Shown here: positions 1 to 7,943 of the stretch, piece after piece
How positions within the stretch are numbered: position 1 is the first letter of the stretch
How the letters are laid out: every line of letters starts with the position of its first letter
Assembly (NCBI RefSeq): GCF_000719515.1
Contig: NZ_JOGR01000013.1
Location: 62,001-126,000 of the forward strand
Direction of reading: 5' to 3'
DNA: 64,000 nucleotides
Source: Glycomyces sp. NRRL B-16210
GTDB taxonomy: Bacteria; Actinomycetota; Actinomycetes; Mycobacteriales; Micromonosporaceae
The notes under the pieces: model-generated
What the model was told of the DNA's origin: nothing
The model's database searches: none
The model's input: only the letters and a program-made list of their open reading frames with translations
Program-made: the position numbers and the translations under genes

Positions 1-63
1 CGCCACTACGACGCTCACGCCGACGAACTGCACGACGAGATCGTCCACGGAAGGGAAGACTGA
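1..63 (+). CDS. C-terminal end of a small symporter-partner protein, probably DUF485 (partial)
   Basis: Only the last 20 codons and the TGA stop are inside the window. The visible tail is hydrophilic and rich in His, Asp and Glu. Its stop shares one base with the ATG of the next gene (TGATG), so the two are translationally coupled. Small DUF485 membrane proteins usually sit directly upstream of acetate/pyruvate-type sodium:solute symporters (the YjcH/ActP and MctB/MctC arrangement). The identity is inferred from position and tail character, not from a visible domain. Confidence 0.5.
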   Translation, partial: RHYDAHADELHDEIVHGRED

Positions 64-1745
64 TGGAACTCCTCGCCCAATCCACCGACGGCTCCACCCG
101 GAACCTCACCCTCTTCCTCGTCGTGCTGATGACCCTCGTCACCGTGTTCATCACCGTCTGGGGCCACCGCTACACCCGCACCACGACCGACTTCCACTCC
201 GGCGGCCGCAACTTCTCCGCCTGGCAGAACGGCTTCGCGATCGCCTCCGACTACATGTCGGCCGCGTCGTTCCTCGGCATCGCCGGGACCATCGCCCTCT
301 ATGGTTACGACGGGTTCCTCTACTCCATCGGCTTCCTCGTCGCCTGGCTGGTCGCGCTCCTGCTCGTCGCCGAACTCCTGCGCAACTCCGGCCGCTTCAC
401 CGTCGCCGACGTGCTCTCCTACCGGATGCGCCAGCGCCCCGTGCGCACCGCCACGGCCGTCTCCACCCTCAGCGTCTCGACGTTCTACCTGCTCGCCCAG
501 ATGGTCGGCACCGGCGCCCTCATCGCGCTCCTGCTCGGCATCCAGGAGGGCGACACCTTCATGGGCATGGACGCCGACACCGCCAAGATCGCCGGCATCG
601 TCTTCGTGGGCCTCATCATGACCTTCTACGTCGCCTTCGGCGGCATGAAGGGCAACACCTGGGTCCAGATCTTCCAGGCCGTGATCCTCGTCGGCGGCGC
701 CGCCCTGCTCGTTTTCTTCGTGCTGATGAAGTACAACTTCAACATCTCCGAGCTGCTCGGCCAGGCCGCCACCGCGTCCGGCCACGGCACCGCCTTCCTC
801 GAACCGGGCCAGACCTACGGCGTCGAGGTCGAGAACGACGCGGTACAGACGATGTGGAACAAGCTCAGCTTCCTGAGCCTGGGCCTCGCCCTCGTGCTCG
901 GCACCGCGGGCCTGCCCCACATCCTCATCCGCTTCTACACCGTGCCCGACGCCAAGACCGCCCGCCGCTCCATCAACTGGGCGATCGGCCTCATCGGCTC
1001 GTTCTACCTGATGACGCTGATCCTCGGCTTCGGCGCGGCCGCGATCGTCGGCTACGACGCGATCGTGTCCCAGAACGCGGCGGGCAACACCGCCGCGCCG
1101 CAACTGGCGCAGACGGTCGGCACCGACTTCGGCGGGTCGATCTTCGGCGCGGTCCTGCTCGCGATCATCGCCTCCGCGGCGATGGCCGCGATCCTCTCGA
1201 CCGTGTCCGGCCTCGTGATCGCCGCGTCCTCCTCGTTCGCGCACGACCTGTACAACAACGTCATCAAACGCGGCAAGGCCACCGAGCAGCAAGAGGTCAA
1301 GGTCGCCAAGCTCGCCTCCATGGGCGTCGGCTTCGTCGCGATCGTCCTGGCGATCTTCGCCCAGAACCTCAACGTCGCGTTCCTGGTCGGCCTCGCGTTC
1401 GCCGTGGCCGCCTCCGCGAACCTCCCGACGCTGCTGCTGAGCCTGTTCTGGAAGCGGTTCAACACCAACGGCGCCCTCTGGGGCATCTACGGCGGCCTCG
1501 TCTCGGCCCTCGCCCTGGTGGTGTTCTCGCCGACGTTCTCCGGCAACGCCAGCTCGCTGTTCGGCGAAGGCGTGGACTTCGCCTGGTTCCCGCTCACGAA
1601 CCCGGCCCTCGTGTCCATCCCGTTCGGGCTCGTGTGCGCCATCGTCGGCACGCTCAGCTCCTCCGAGTCGAACCCCAGCCGGTTCGCGTCCATGCAGGTA
1701 CGAGCCTTGACCGGTGCCGGCGCCGAAAGGGCCGCCAAGCACTGA
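63..1745 (+). CDS. Sodium:solute symporter, cation/acetate (monocarboxylate) type
   Basis: A 560-residue integral membrane protein with about 13 hydrophobic segments, the usual size for the ActP/MctC branch of the SSS family. Known members import acetate, pyruvate or propionate with a cation. Early motifs fit the family: a GGRNFSAWQNG stretch near residue 48 followed by SDYMSAASFLG, and later GTAGLPHILIRFYTV. The start is the ATG that overlaps the stop of the preceding small protein. A strong hairpin follows the gene, so the transcription unit probably ends here. The substrate cannot be read from sequence, but a monocarboxylate is likely because of the partner gene and the nearby LytS/LytTR pair. 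Confidence 0.87.
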   Translation: MELLAQSTDGSTRNLTLFLVVLMTLVTVFITVWGHRYTRTTTDFHSGGRNFSAWQNGFAIASDYMSAASFLGIAGTIALYGYDGFLYSIGFLVAWLVALLLVAELLRNSGRFTVADVLSYRMRQRPVRTATAVSTLSVSTFYLLAQMVGTGALIALLLGIQEGDTFMGMDADTAKIAGIVFVGLIMTFYVAFGGMKGNTWVQIFQAVILVGGAALLVFFVLMKYNFNISELLGQAATASGHGTAFLEPGQTYGVEVENDAVQTMWNKLSFLSLGLALVLGTAGLPHILIRFYTVPDAKTARRSINWAIGLIGSFYLMTLILGFGAAAIVGYDAIVSQNAAGNTAAPQLAQTVGTDFGGSIFGAVLLAIIASAAMAAILSTVSGLVIAASSSFAHDLYNNVIKRGKATEQQEVKVAKLASMGVGFVAIVLAIFAQNLNVAFLVGLAFAVAASANLPTLLLSLFWKRFNTNGALWGIYGGLVSALALVVFSPTFSGNASSLFGEGVDFAWFPLTNPALVSIPFGLVCAIVGTLSSSESNPSRFASMQVRALTGAGAERAAKH

Positions 1746-1753
1746 GTCCGCAC

Positions 1754-1789
1754 GCGGCGGGGAGGACAAGGGCTGGCCCTCCCCGCCGC
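1754..1789 (+). terminator. Rho-independent-like terminator after the first symporter
   Basis: A perfect 12-bp inverted repeat (1754-1765 and 1778-1789) encloses a 12-nt loop, directly after the symporter stop at 1745. There is no long T tract, only ATTATG after the stem, as is common in high-GC actinobacteria. Confidence 0.75.
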
Positions 1790-1817
1790 ATTATGTGCGC
1801 CAAGTTACAGTTAAGGC

Positions 1818-2909
1818 GTGATCCCCGGTCGCATTACGGCCTCGCTCCGCGCGGCGAGGCTCACCCCTACGCGCCAGCGCCGGCGCTCAGGAAGCGCCGC
1901 GACCCTCAGCGCCCTGCGACTGTCGCGCCAGATTGGCGAGGCACTCGCCGACGGCCTCACCGATAAAGGCGCCCAGACCGCCACCCGACGCCTCGCCCGC
2001 CTCCTCGCCGCCGACGCGGTCGCCCTCGCCGACTGCGACCGACTCCTGGCCGTCTCCGGCGACCTCGACCCCGAAGCGGCCAAGACCCTCCTCACCGAGA
2101 CCCTCGACCTCCTCGAACCGGTCACCGCCCCGCCCCTTAGGGCCGCGCCCCTCGTCGTCACCGGCGACCTCGCCGGATGCCTCGTCGTCGCCGGGGACGT
2201 CAGCGACGCCGAACTCGCCGAGGCCGTCCACCTCGTCGCCACCGCGCTCGACCACGCCGACCTCGACCGCTCCCGCGAGCGGATCGCCGCCGCCGACCTG
2301 CGCACGCTGCGCGCCCAGATCTCCCCGCACTTCATGCACAACGCGCTGGCCGCGATCAGCGCCCACACCCGCACCGATCCCGAAAGGGCCCGCGACCTGC
2401 TCACCGACTTCTCCGACTACCTGCGCTACTCGTTCGCGGGCACCGGTGACTTCGCGACGGTCGCCGACGAGCTCCAGGCCGTCCAGACCTATCTCGAGTT
2501 GCAGCGCGCCCGCTTCGACGACCGCCTCGACATCACCTTGCGCATCGCCCCGGAGGTCCTGCCCGTGCCCATACCCTTCCTCGTGGTCCAACCCCTCGTC
2601 GAGAACGCCGTCCGCCACGGCTTCGAGTCGCGGCCCGGCACCGGCCACATCGCCGTGCGCGGGTTCTCCGAAGGCGCCCTGTGCGTCATCGAGATCGAGG
2701 ACGACGGCGCGGGGATGGAACCGGAGGTCGCCAAGGCGCTCCTGACCGGCAGCCGCCGCGGCTCCGGCCGCATCGGCCTGGCTAATGTGGACAGACGATT
2801 GCGGGCGGTGTACGGCCCCGAGTACGGACTGTGGCTCGACACCGCCCCCGGCGCCGGCACCAAGGCCACCGTGAGAATCCCCCGATACGCCCGAGGAGTC
2901 CACGCATGA
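1818..2909 (+). CDS. LytS-family sensor histidine kinase, no obvious membrane segments
   Basis: A 363-residue kinase of the His_kinase/HATPase_c LytS class. The phosphorylation motif SPHFMHNAL has its His at about residue 171; the usual form is PHFLFN, so the second aromatic is replaced by His. ATP-lid motifs follow: NAVRHGF near 265 and DDGAGM near 295. The first 150 residues look like a GAF-type input domain and no transmembrane helix is apparent, so it probably senses a cytoplasmic signal. A GTG start is chosen because a TACAGT -10 box (1806-1811) lies 6 nt upstream, consistent with leaderless transcription. Its stop overlaps the next gene (ATGA). By analogy with BtsSR and YpdAB it may sense a carboxylate for the adjacent symporter. 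Confidence 0.88.
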   Translation: MIPGRITASLRAARLTPTRQRRRSGSAATLSALRLSRQIGEALADGLTDKGAQTATRRLARLLAADAVALADCDRLLAVSGDLDPEAAKTLLTETLDLLEPVTAPPLRAAPLVVTGDLAGCLVVAGDVSDAELAEAVHLVATALDHADLDRSRERIAAADLRTLRAQISPHFMHNALAAISAHTRTDPERARDLLTDFSDYLRYSFAGTGDFATVADELQAVQTYLELQRARFDDRLDITLRIAPEVLPVPIPFLVVQPLVENAVRHGFESRPGTGHIAVRGFSEGALCVIEIEDDGAGMEPEVAKALLTGSRRGSGRIGLANVDRRLRAVYGPEYGLWLDTAPGAGTKATVRIPRYARGVHA

Positions 2910-3655
2910 GCGCAGGCCTGCGCGTCCTCGTCGTCGAAGACGAGCCCTCGACCCGGACCGAGCTCGCCGGGCAGCTCGCCGAGCTGCCCAGCGTCGGCGA
3001 GGTCCAGTGCGCCGCCGGAGGCGACGAGGCCGTGCGCCTGCTCGGCTCCGGCTCCTTCGACGCCGCGTTCCTCGACATCGCCATGCCCGGCCTCACCGGC
3101 ATGGACGTCGCCCGCATCCTCAAACGCCTCTCGGACCCGCCCGAGATCGTGTTCGTGACCGCCTACGACAACCACGCCGTGGAGGCCTTCGGGCTCGGCG
3201 CGGCCGACTACCTGCTCAAGCCCTTCCGCCCCGAGCGCCTCGCCGAGGCCGTCGCCCGCCTGGGCCGGCGCCGCACCGGCCCCGCGGTGGGGGACAAGGC
3301 CGACGACCTCGCCGTCGTCCAGGTCGAACTCGCCGGGCGCACCGTCTTCGTCCGCCGCGACGACATCGCCTACGCCGAGGCCCACGGCGACTACGTGCGC
3401 CTGCACTCCGGGTCCGGCTCGCACCTGCTGCGCCAGTCCCTCACCTACCTCGAACAGGTCTGGGACGCGGCCGGGTTCGTGCGCGCCCACCGCTCCTTCC
3501 TCATCAACCTCGCCGCGGTGACCGAGCTGCGCGTGACCTCCACGGCCGGGCTCGTCGCCGTCACCGAGGTCGGCGAGGTCCCCGTGAGCCGCCGCCACTC
3601 GCGCCTGTTGCGCGAGCGCCTCCTCCAGGCCGCCCGCGAAGGCGGGCGCAAATGA
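2906..3655 (+). CDS. LytTR-family response regulator
   Basis: A 249-residue regulator. The N-terminal receiver (about 1-120) shows VVEDE and the phosphoacceptor Asp57 in AFLDIAMPG, then VTAYD and the conserved Lys in LLKPF. The C-terminal LytTR DNA-binding domain (about 140-245) contains the typical core IAYAEAHGDYVRLHS and ends with the RAHRSFLINL block. The ATG start overlaps the kinase stop by four bases, so kinase and regulator are co-translated. LytTR regulators often control a transporter encoded next to them; the symporter at 4028 is the obvious candidate target. Confidence 0.92.
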   Translation: MSAGLRVLVVEDEPSTRTELAGQLAELPSVGEVQCAAGGDEAVRLLGSGSFDAAFLDIAMPGLTGMDVARILKRLSDPPEIVFVTAYDNHAVEAFGLGAADYLLKPFRPERLAEAVARLGRRRTGPAVGDKADDLAVVQVELAGRTVFVRRDDIAYAEAHGDYVRLHSGSGSHLLRQSLTYLEQVWDAAGFVRAHRSFLINLAAVTELRVTSTAGLVAVTEVGEVPVSRRHSRLLRERLLQAAREGGRK

Positions 3656-3674
3656 GCCCCCGCGAGGCCCCGCG

Positions 3675-4028
3675 GTGAACCAGCGCGTCCGCGTCACCAG
3701 CCCCCAGACCCGCCTCGCCCAGCGGCGCGGCGCCGACGCCATGGGCCGGCTCTCGCACCTGTCCGGCCGCCCGCCCGTGCCCTCCTCCGCGATCGACCTC
3801 GACGCCGCCGAGCGCGCCCTCCACCGCCAGCGCCGCCTCGCCGTCCGCACCGCCGCCGCGCTCCTGGCGACCCTCGCCGCACTGCTCACCGCCGCCGCGC
3901 TCACCCCCGGCCACCTCGGCTGGGCCGTCCTGTTCTTCGCCCCGTACCCGCTGCTGCTGATCCTCGCCGCCCGCCATGTGCGCCTGGCCGAACGCATCGA
4001 GGACTCCCACCACGAGGGCGGCCCCTGA
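3675..4028 (+). CDS. Small two-helix membrane protein, symporter partner
   Basis: A 117-residue protein. About 60 residues of basic N-terminal region precede two hydrophobic helices (about 62-80 and 84-100) and a short acidic/His tail. Its stop overlaps the ATG of the downstream symporter (TGATG). That spacing and topology mirror DUF485 proteins, which accompany acetate/pyruvate symporters, but I cannot confirm the DUF485 signature. The GTG start lies 19 bp after the LytTR gene, so the four genes 1818-5560 look like one operon. Function in symporter assembly or stability is inferred. Confidence 0.65.
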   Translation: MNQRVRVTSPQTRLAQRRGADAMGRLSHLSGRPPVPSSAIDLDAAERALHRQRRLAVRTAAALLATLAALLTAAALTPGHLGWAVLFFAPYPLLLILAARHVRLAERIEDSHHEGGP

Positions 4029-5560
4029 TGCTGGGCCTCGCCGCGATCGGCGCCGTGATCTGCGCCAGTGTCCTCATCGGCGTCTGGGGCGTGCGCGCCG
4101 CCCGCTCCACCCCGGACTTCCTCGTCGCCTCCCGCAGCATCGTCCCGGGCTGGAACGCCCTGGCCATCGCGGGGGAGTACGTCTCGGCCGCCTCGGTGCT
4201 CGGCCTCGCCGGGCTGCTGGTCAAGAACGGCGTCGGCGCGATGTGGTACGCCGTCGGCTTCACCGCCGGGTACGTCCTGGTCGCCGCGCTCGTCGCCGGA
4301 CCGATGCGCCGCAGCGGCGCCTACACCGTCCCCGACTTCGCCGAGTACCGCCTCGGCTCGCCGCGCCTGCGCCGCATGTGCGGGCTCGTCGTGCTCGTCA
4401 TCATGCTGCTGTACCTCCTGCCGCAGTTCAAGGCCGCCGGGGTCGTGCTCGAACTCGTCTCCGGCATCCCGTACTGGATCGGCGTGGTCGGCGCCGGACT
4501 CGTGGTCTCCTCCACGATCGCGGTCGGCGGGATGCGCTCGGCCACTTACGTGCAGGCCTTCCACTACCTCGTGAAGCTCGCGTTCATCGCCGGTCCCGCC
4601 GTCGCGCTGTTCTTCCTGGCCGGTCCCGAGCGCCGCGACGCCGCCCTCAACCCGATCGCGGCCGACCCCTCCTGGACCCGCCCGCTGCTCGACCTCGACG
4701 GCTCGGGCCACCCGATGCTCGCCACCGTCTCGGTCCTGGTCGCGACCACCTTGGGCGCGATGGGCCTGCCGCACGTGGTGATGCGCTTCCACACCGTCGC
4801 CGGGGCCCGGGCGGCCCGCCGCGTGGCCGTCAGCGTCATCGTCCTGCTCAGCCTCTTCTACCTCTTCCCGGTCGTCTACGGCCTCCTCGGGCGCGTCGTC
4901 ACCCCGAACCCCGCCGAGACCGACGTGGTGCCCGTCCTCGTGCCCTCGGCCATCGCCCCCGGCACCATCGGCGCGGTGCTCACCGCTCTGGTCGCGGCGG
5001 GCGCGTTCGCCGCGTTCCTCTCCACCTCCTCGGGGCTCCTGCTCGCCCTCGCCGGCGGCCTGTCGCACGACCTGTTCGGCGGTTCGCTCTCGCGCCTGCG
5101 CCTCGGCGTCGTGGTCGGCACCGGCCTGGCGGTCGCGCTGGCGCTCCCGGCCGCCGACGTCGACATCAACGTCCTGGTCGGCTGGGCCTTCGCGGTGGCC
5201 GCCTCGACGTTCTGCCCGCTGCTGACCCTCGGGATCTGGTGGCGCGGCCTCACCTCCACTGGGGCCACGGTCGGCCTGCTCATCGGCGCGGGCTCCTCCA
5301 CCGGAGCGGCGCTCGCCTCGGCGGTCCTCGACCTGGAACCGGGCATCCTCTCGATCCTCCTCGCCCAACCGGCGCTGTGGACCGTCCCGCTCGCGTTCGC
5401 GTCCATGGCGATCGCCTCCCGGCCCGGCGCCGTCCCCGACTGGGCCGGCGAAGCGGTCCTGCGCCTGCACGTCCCCGGCCGCCACAGCACCGGCGACACC
5501 GACGCGCTGCCGCGCGCGCGGCGGGGAAATCGACTCGACTCCGACGGCGGCACCGATTAA
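4028..5560 (+). CDS. Sodium:solute symporter, second monocarboxylate-type paralog
   Basis: A 510-residue SSS-family membrane protein related to the first symporter, sharing GEYVSAASVLGLAG near residue 43 and the GLPHVVMRFHTV block near 245. It is about 50 residues shorter, mainly in loops and tail. It is translationally coupled to the small membrane protein before it and sits at the end of the LytS/LytTR operon, which suggests regulated uptake of a carboxylate whose presence the kinase reports. The last codons overlap the -10 box proposed for the downstream erm leader; the TAA stop is part of TAACCT. Confidence 0.87.
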   Translation: MLGLAAIGAVICASVLIGVWGVRAARSTPDFLVASRSIVPGWNALAIAGEYVSAASVLGLAGLLVKNGVGAMWYAVGFTAGYVLVAALVAGPMRRSGAYTVPDFAEYRLGSPRLRRMCGLVVLVIMLLYLLPQFKAAGVVLELVSGIPYWIGVVGAGLVVSSTIAVGGMRSATYVQAFHYLVKLAFIAGPAVALFFLAGPERRDAALNPIAADPSWTRPLLDLDGSGHPMLATVSVLVATTLGAMGLPHVVMRFHTVAGARAARRVAVSVIVLLSLFYLFPVVYGLLGRVVTPNPAETDVVPVLVPSAIAPGTIGAVLTALVAAGAFAAFLSTSSGLLLALAGGLSHDLFGGSLSRLRLGVVVGTGLAVALALPAADVDINVLVGWAFAVAASTFCPLLTLGIWWRGLTSTGATVGLLIGAGSSTGAALASAVLDLEPGILSILLAQPALWTVPLAFASMAIASRPGAVPDWAGEAVLRLHVPGRHSTGDTDALPRARRGNRLDSDGGTD

Positions 5561-5563
5561 CCT
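5527..5563 (+). promoter_or_regulatory. Putative erm promoter, WhiB7-like layout
   Basis: AAAT at 5527-5530 is followed by CGAC, a -35-like TCGACT (5535-5540), a 17-nt spacer and a -10 box TAACCT (5558-5563). Seven nucleotides later comes the ATG of a short leader ORF, so the transcript would begin at that ATG. WhiB7 promoters are known for an AT-rich element just upstream of the -35 box. The same arrangement precedes both exporter operons at 7944 and 13314, with better -35 boxes there. Regulator identity is inferred. Confidence 0.45.
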
Positions 5564-5570
5564 CTCCGGC

Positions 5571-5645
5571 ATGTACGGCAGTCCTGGGTCGAACGCGTGC
5601 GCCGCGTTCGGCCCGTGCTTCACGCGGTTGCGCACTCCGGCCTAG
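5571..5645 (+). CDS. Putative 24-residue leader peptide of erm
   Basis: A 24-codon ORF starting MYGSPGSNAC and ending at a TAG (5643-5645), placed exactly where a leaderless transcript would begin. No ribosome binding site is present or needed. Its last codons and stop lie inside the 5' arm of an imperfect long-range stem (5640-5651 with 5728-5739). Macrolide-induced erm genes are classically controlled by ribosome stalling or attenuation on such a leader, so this ORF is a good candidate, though the peptide does not match a stalling motif I recognise. Confidence 0.45.
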   Translation: MYGSPGSNACAAFGPCFTRLRTPA

Positions 5646-5763
5646 GCCCGCACGCGCACCTTCCCACCCGACGCCCGCACCTGGCCCCGGGTTCTCACAC
5701 CGTGCCTTCGAGCCGGTCGCGCCCTGCGCGGACCTAGGCGAATCGATCGTCCTGATTCGACTA

Positions 5764-5775
5764 CTCCGTACGGAG
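5764..5775 (+). promoter_or_regulatory. Palindrome that can hide the erm ribosome binding site
   Basis: A perfect 12-bp palindrome, CTCCGTACGGAG, includes the GGAG of the erm Shine-Dalgarno (GGAGGA, 5772-5777, five bases before the ATG). As RNA it can fold into a 4-bp stem with a GTAC loop and sequester the site. This fits translational attenuation but is inferred from sequence only. Confidence 0.45.
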
Positions 5776-5782
5776 GACTCCC

Positions 5783-6601
5783 ATGTCCCGCAACCATGCT
5801 TCGCGCGCCCGCCAAGGCCGCAATGTCTCCGGCAGCACCGTCTCCAACCGCAAGGCCCTCTCGCAGAACTTCCTCGCCGACCCCCGGATCGCCCGGCGCC
5901 TCGTCGAGGCCTCCGGCGTCGGCCCGGCCGATCTCGTCGTCGAGGCCGGCCCCGGCGACGGCATGGTCACCCGGCCCCTGCTCGCCAAGGCCCGCCGCGT
6001 GATCGCCTACGAGAAGGACCGCCACTTCGCCGAACGCCTCCGCTCGCGCCTGGGCCACCACGAGCACTTCCACTGCCATCTCGGCGACTTCCGCGACGCC
6101 CGCCCACCTCGGGAGCCGTTCGCGGTGGTCGCCAACGCGCCCTTCGGGATCACCACCGACATCGTCCGCTGGTGCCTCTCGGCCCGCACGCTCACCGCCG
6201 CCACCCTCGTCACCCAGCTCGAATTCGCCCGCAAGCACACCGGCGACTTCGGCCGATGGTCGCGCCTGACCGTCGCCAACTGGCCCGAGTGGCGTTTCGA
6301 CCTCGGCATGCGCATCGGCCGCGGCGACTTCCGGCCCGTGCCCAGCGTCGACGCGGCGGTGCTCCGCCTCCAGCGCCGATCAGAACCCCTCCTGCCCGAA
6401 GTCGATCTCCGCGACTACCGCGACCTCGTCGAACTCGGCTTCTCCGGCGTCGGCGGCTCCCTCGCCGCCTCCCTGCGCCGGGCCGTGCCCTCCCGCCTGG
6501 CCCACCGCGCCTGCGCCGAAGCCGGCATCCCCCGCGACCGGCCCGTCGGACTCGTCCCGCCCGATCGCTGGATCGCCCTGTTCGCCGCTCTCGGGCGATA
6601 A
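5783..6601 (+). CDS. erm: 23S rRNA (adenine-N6) methyltransferase, Erm family
   Basis: A 272-residue SAM-dependent methyltransferase. It has the family-typical KALSQNFLAD near residue 30, the SAM-binding motif VEAGPGDGMVT near 55, and catalytic motif IV as NAPFGITTDIV near 115; most Erm/KsgA proteins have N-I/L-P-Y/F here. Erm enzymes methylate A2058 of 23S rRNA and give macrolide-lincosamide-streptogramin B resistance. Divergence from KsgA is supported by the basic N-terminus and the actinomycete-type C-terminus. The ATG start has a strong GGAGGA site. A leader ORF and hairpins upstream suggest induction. Codon use matches its neighbours, so it looks like a resident intrinsic resistance gene rather than a recent import. 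Confidence is high for the family and moderate for the resistance phenotype. Confidence 0.88.
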   Translation: MSRNHASRARQGRNVSGSTVSNRKALSQNFLADPRIARRLVEASGVGPADLVVEAGPGDGMVTRPLLAKARRVIAYEKDRHFAERLRSRLGHHEHFHCHLGDFRDARPPREPFAVVANAPFGITTDIVRWCLSARTLTAATLVTQLEFARKHTGDFGRWSRLTVANWPEWRFDLGMRIGRGDFRPVPSVDAAVLRLQRRSEPLLPEVDLRDYRDLVELGFSGVGGSLAASLRRAVPSRLAHRACAEAGIPRDRPVGLVPPDRWIALFAALGR

Positions 6602-6684
6602 AGGCGAGGGGGTGACGGGTTCGGCTCGCCTGGCCGATTAAGGTGGACTCGCCCGGCCCCGACACCCCCTCTTGGAGCCCCTCG

Positions 6685-7890
6685 ATGAGCGAAGCCATGT
6701 GGATCGAGTTGATCAGGGCGCTGCCCACCTTCCTGTGGATCGGGTTCGGCTTCATCGCCCTCGCGATCGCCAGGCGCCTCCTCACCGCCCAGGCCCCGCG
6801 CATGACCCGCGTCGAGACCCCTTGGGTCACCGTGGAACTCGCCCAGCAGGCCATTGCCGCCGCGGGCCGCGGCGCGGCCCACCGCGCCGCGCCGCCGATC
6901 GAGACCGAATGGTCCGCCCCCTACCCGGCCCTGCCCTCCCAGCGCACTCCCGTCGGCGCCCCGCAGCAACCCCGGACCGGCGCCTTCACCGCACCTCCCG
7001 ACGCTGCCCGGCCCGACTCCGCCCGGCCCGACCACGCCCATTCCGACTCTCGGCCCGACCAGACCGACGGCTTCGGCGCCGCCCCTTCGACCGCCGACGA
7101 AGCGCCCCCGTCCGAGCCCCTGCACCTCTGGCTCCCCTCCGGCGAGAACGAGTTCCACACCGACCCCGCCTCCCAGGCCACACCGCCCGCCGACGAGCCC
7201 CTCGACAGCACCGTCGCCATCAAGAAGAGCGACGACAAGCCCCCGTCGCCGGTGACCGAGCCCAACCGCCAGGTCCCCGGCGTCCCGCCGACCTACCCGG
7301 TGATCCCGACCCAGTCCCGCCCCGCCTTCTACCCCTCGCCCGGCCACGCCCCGCAGCACTCCTACGCCGCCTCCGCGCCGCTCCCGCCCTACCCGCCGCA
7401 GTCGGTCTACCAGCCCGTCGACACCCAGCACGGGCTGCGCGCGGCGACCCGGCTCGCCATGTCCGCCGACCTCCTCCAAGGCGGCGCGATCCTGTGGGTC
7501 GACGACCACCAGGAATGGAACGAGCCGCTCATCCGCCTTTTCCGCACCGCCGGGATCGGCGTGGACGCCGTGGCCTCGACCGCTCGCGCGATACTGGCTC
7601 TCAAGGAACGCCACTACGACCTCGTGATCACCGACATGCGCCGCCTCAACGAGTCGGGCGGCGACAGCGCCGGCATCAACCTCCTCGACCAGATGATCGC
7701 CGTCGGCGTCCCCACCCCCGCGATCATCTTCTCCGACAACGTGACCGCGAAATCCCGCTCGCACCCGCGCGCGGTCACCGTCACCAGCAACCCCGAGCAG
7801 CTCGTCGACGCCGTGGTCGACATCGTCGGCACCCGCCGCGGCCGCACCCACCAGTCCGGCTGGCTCGACCGCCTCCGCGGCGGCCACTGA
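6685..7890 (+). CDS. Membrane-anchored protein with C-terminal receiver-like domain
   Basis: A 401-residue protein. A single N-terminal hydrophobic helix (about residues 5-28) is followed by some 220 residues of Pro/Ala/Asp-rich, probably disordered linker, then a receiver-like domain from about 265. That domain keeps the acidic pair (VDD) and a candidate phosphoacceptor Asp317 in VITDMRR. The usual Lys-Pro near the end is Asn-Pro (TSNPEQL), so phosphorylation may be altered. No output domain follows. The start is the ATG at 6685 with GGAG seven bases upstream; an upstream in-frame GTG at 6643 lacks a site. No partner kinase is adjacent and the role is unknown. Confidence 0.65.
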   Translation: MSEAMWIELIRALPTFLWIGFGFIALAIARRLLTAQAPRMTRVETPWVTVELAQQAIAAAGRGAAHRAAPPIETEWSAPYPALPSQRTPVGAPQQPRTGAFTAPPDAARPDSARPDHAHSDSRPDQTDGFGAAPSTADEAPPSEPLHLWLPSGENEFHTDPASQATPPADEPLDSTVAIKKSDDKPPSPVTEPNRQVPGVPPTYPVIPTQSRPAFYPSPGHAPQHSYAASAPLPPYPPQSVYQPVDTQHGLRAATRLAMSADLLQGGAILWVDDHQEWNEPLIRLFRTAGIGVDAVASTARAILALKERHYDLVITDMRRLNESGGDSAGINLLDQMIAVGVPTPAIIFSDNVTAKSRSHPRAVTVTSNPEQLVDAVVDIVGTRRGRTHQSGWLDRLRGGH

Positions 7891-7900
7891 CACCCGCCTG

Positions 7901-7937
7901 TTAAACGCTTGCCCACGGGCCCGTCCCCGACTACCGT
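7901..7937 (+). promoter_or_regulatory. Promoter of exporter operon 1, WhiB7-like and leaderless
   Basis: TTAAA (7901-7905), CGC, -35 TTGCCC (7909-7914), a 17-nt spacer and -10 TACCGT (7932-7937) are followed after 6 nt by the GTG start at 7944. The element order and spacing match the promoter at 13271-13307 almost exactly. Confidence 0.6.
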
Positions 7938-7943
7938 GACAAG

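Noticed and set aside
2489..5635. A 1048-codon open frame on the minus strand
   Set aside because: It lies antisense to four well-supported plus-strand genes. Its translation is low-complexity Gly/Arg/Glu and has no domain. Long antisense frames are expected at this GC content.
5783..6601. The methyltransferase as housekeeping KsgA/RsmA
   Set aside because: It has the Erm-type N-terminus and NAPFGITTD motif IV, with resistance-type neighbours and an attenuator-like leader. KsgA genes in actinobacteria usually sit in a different context.
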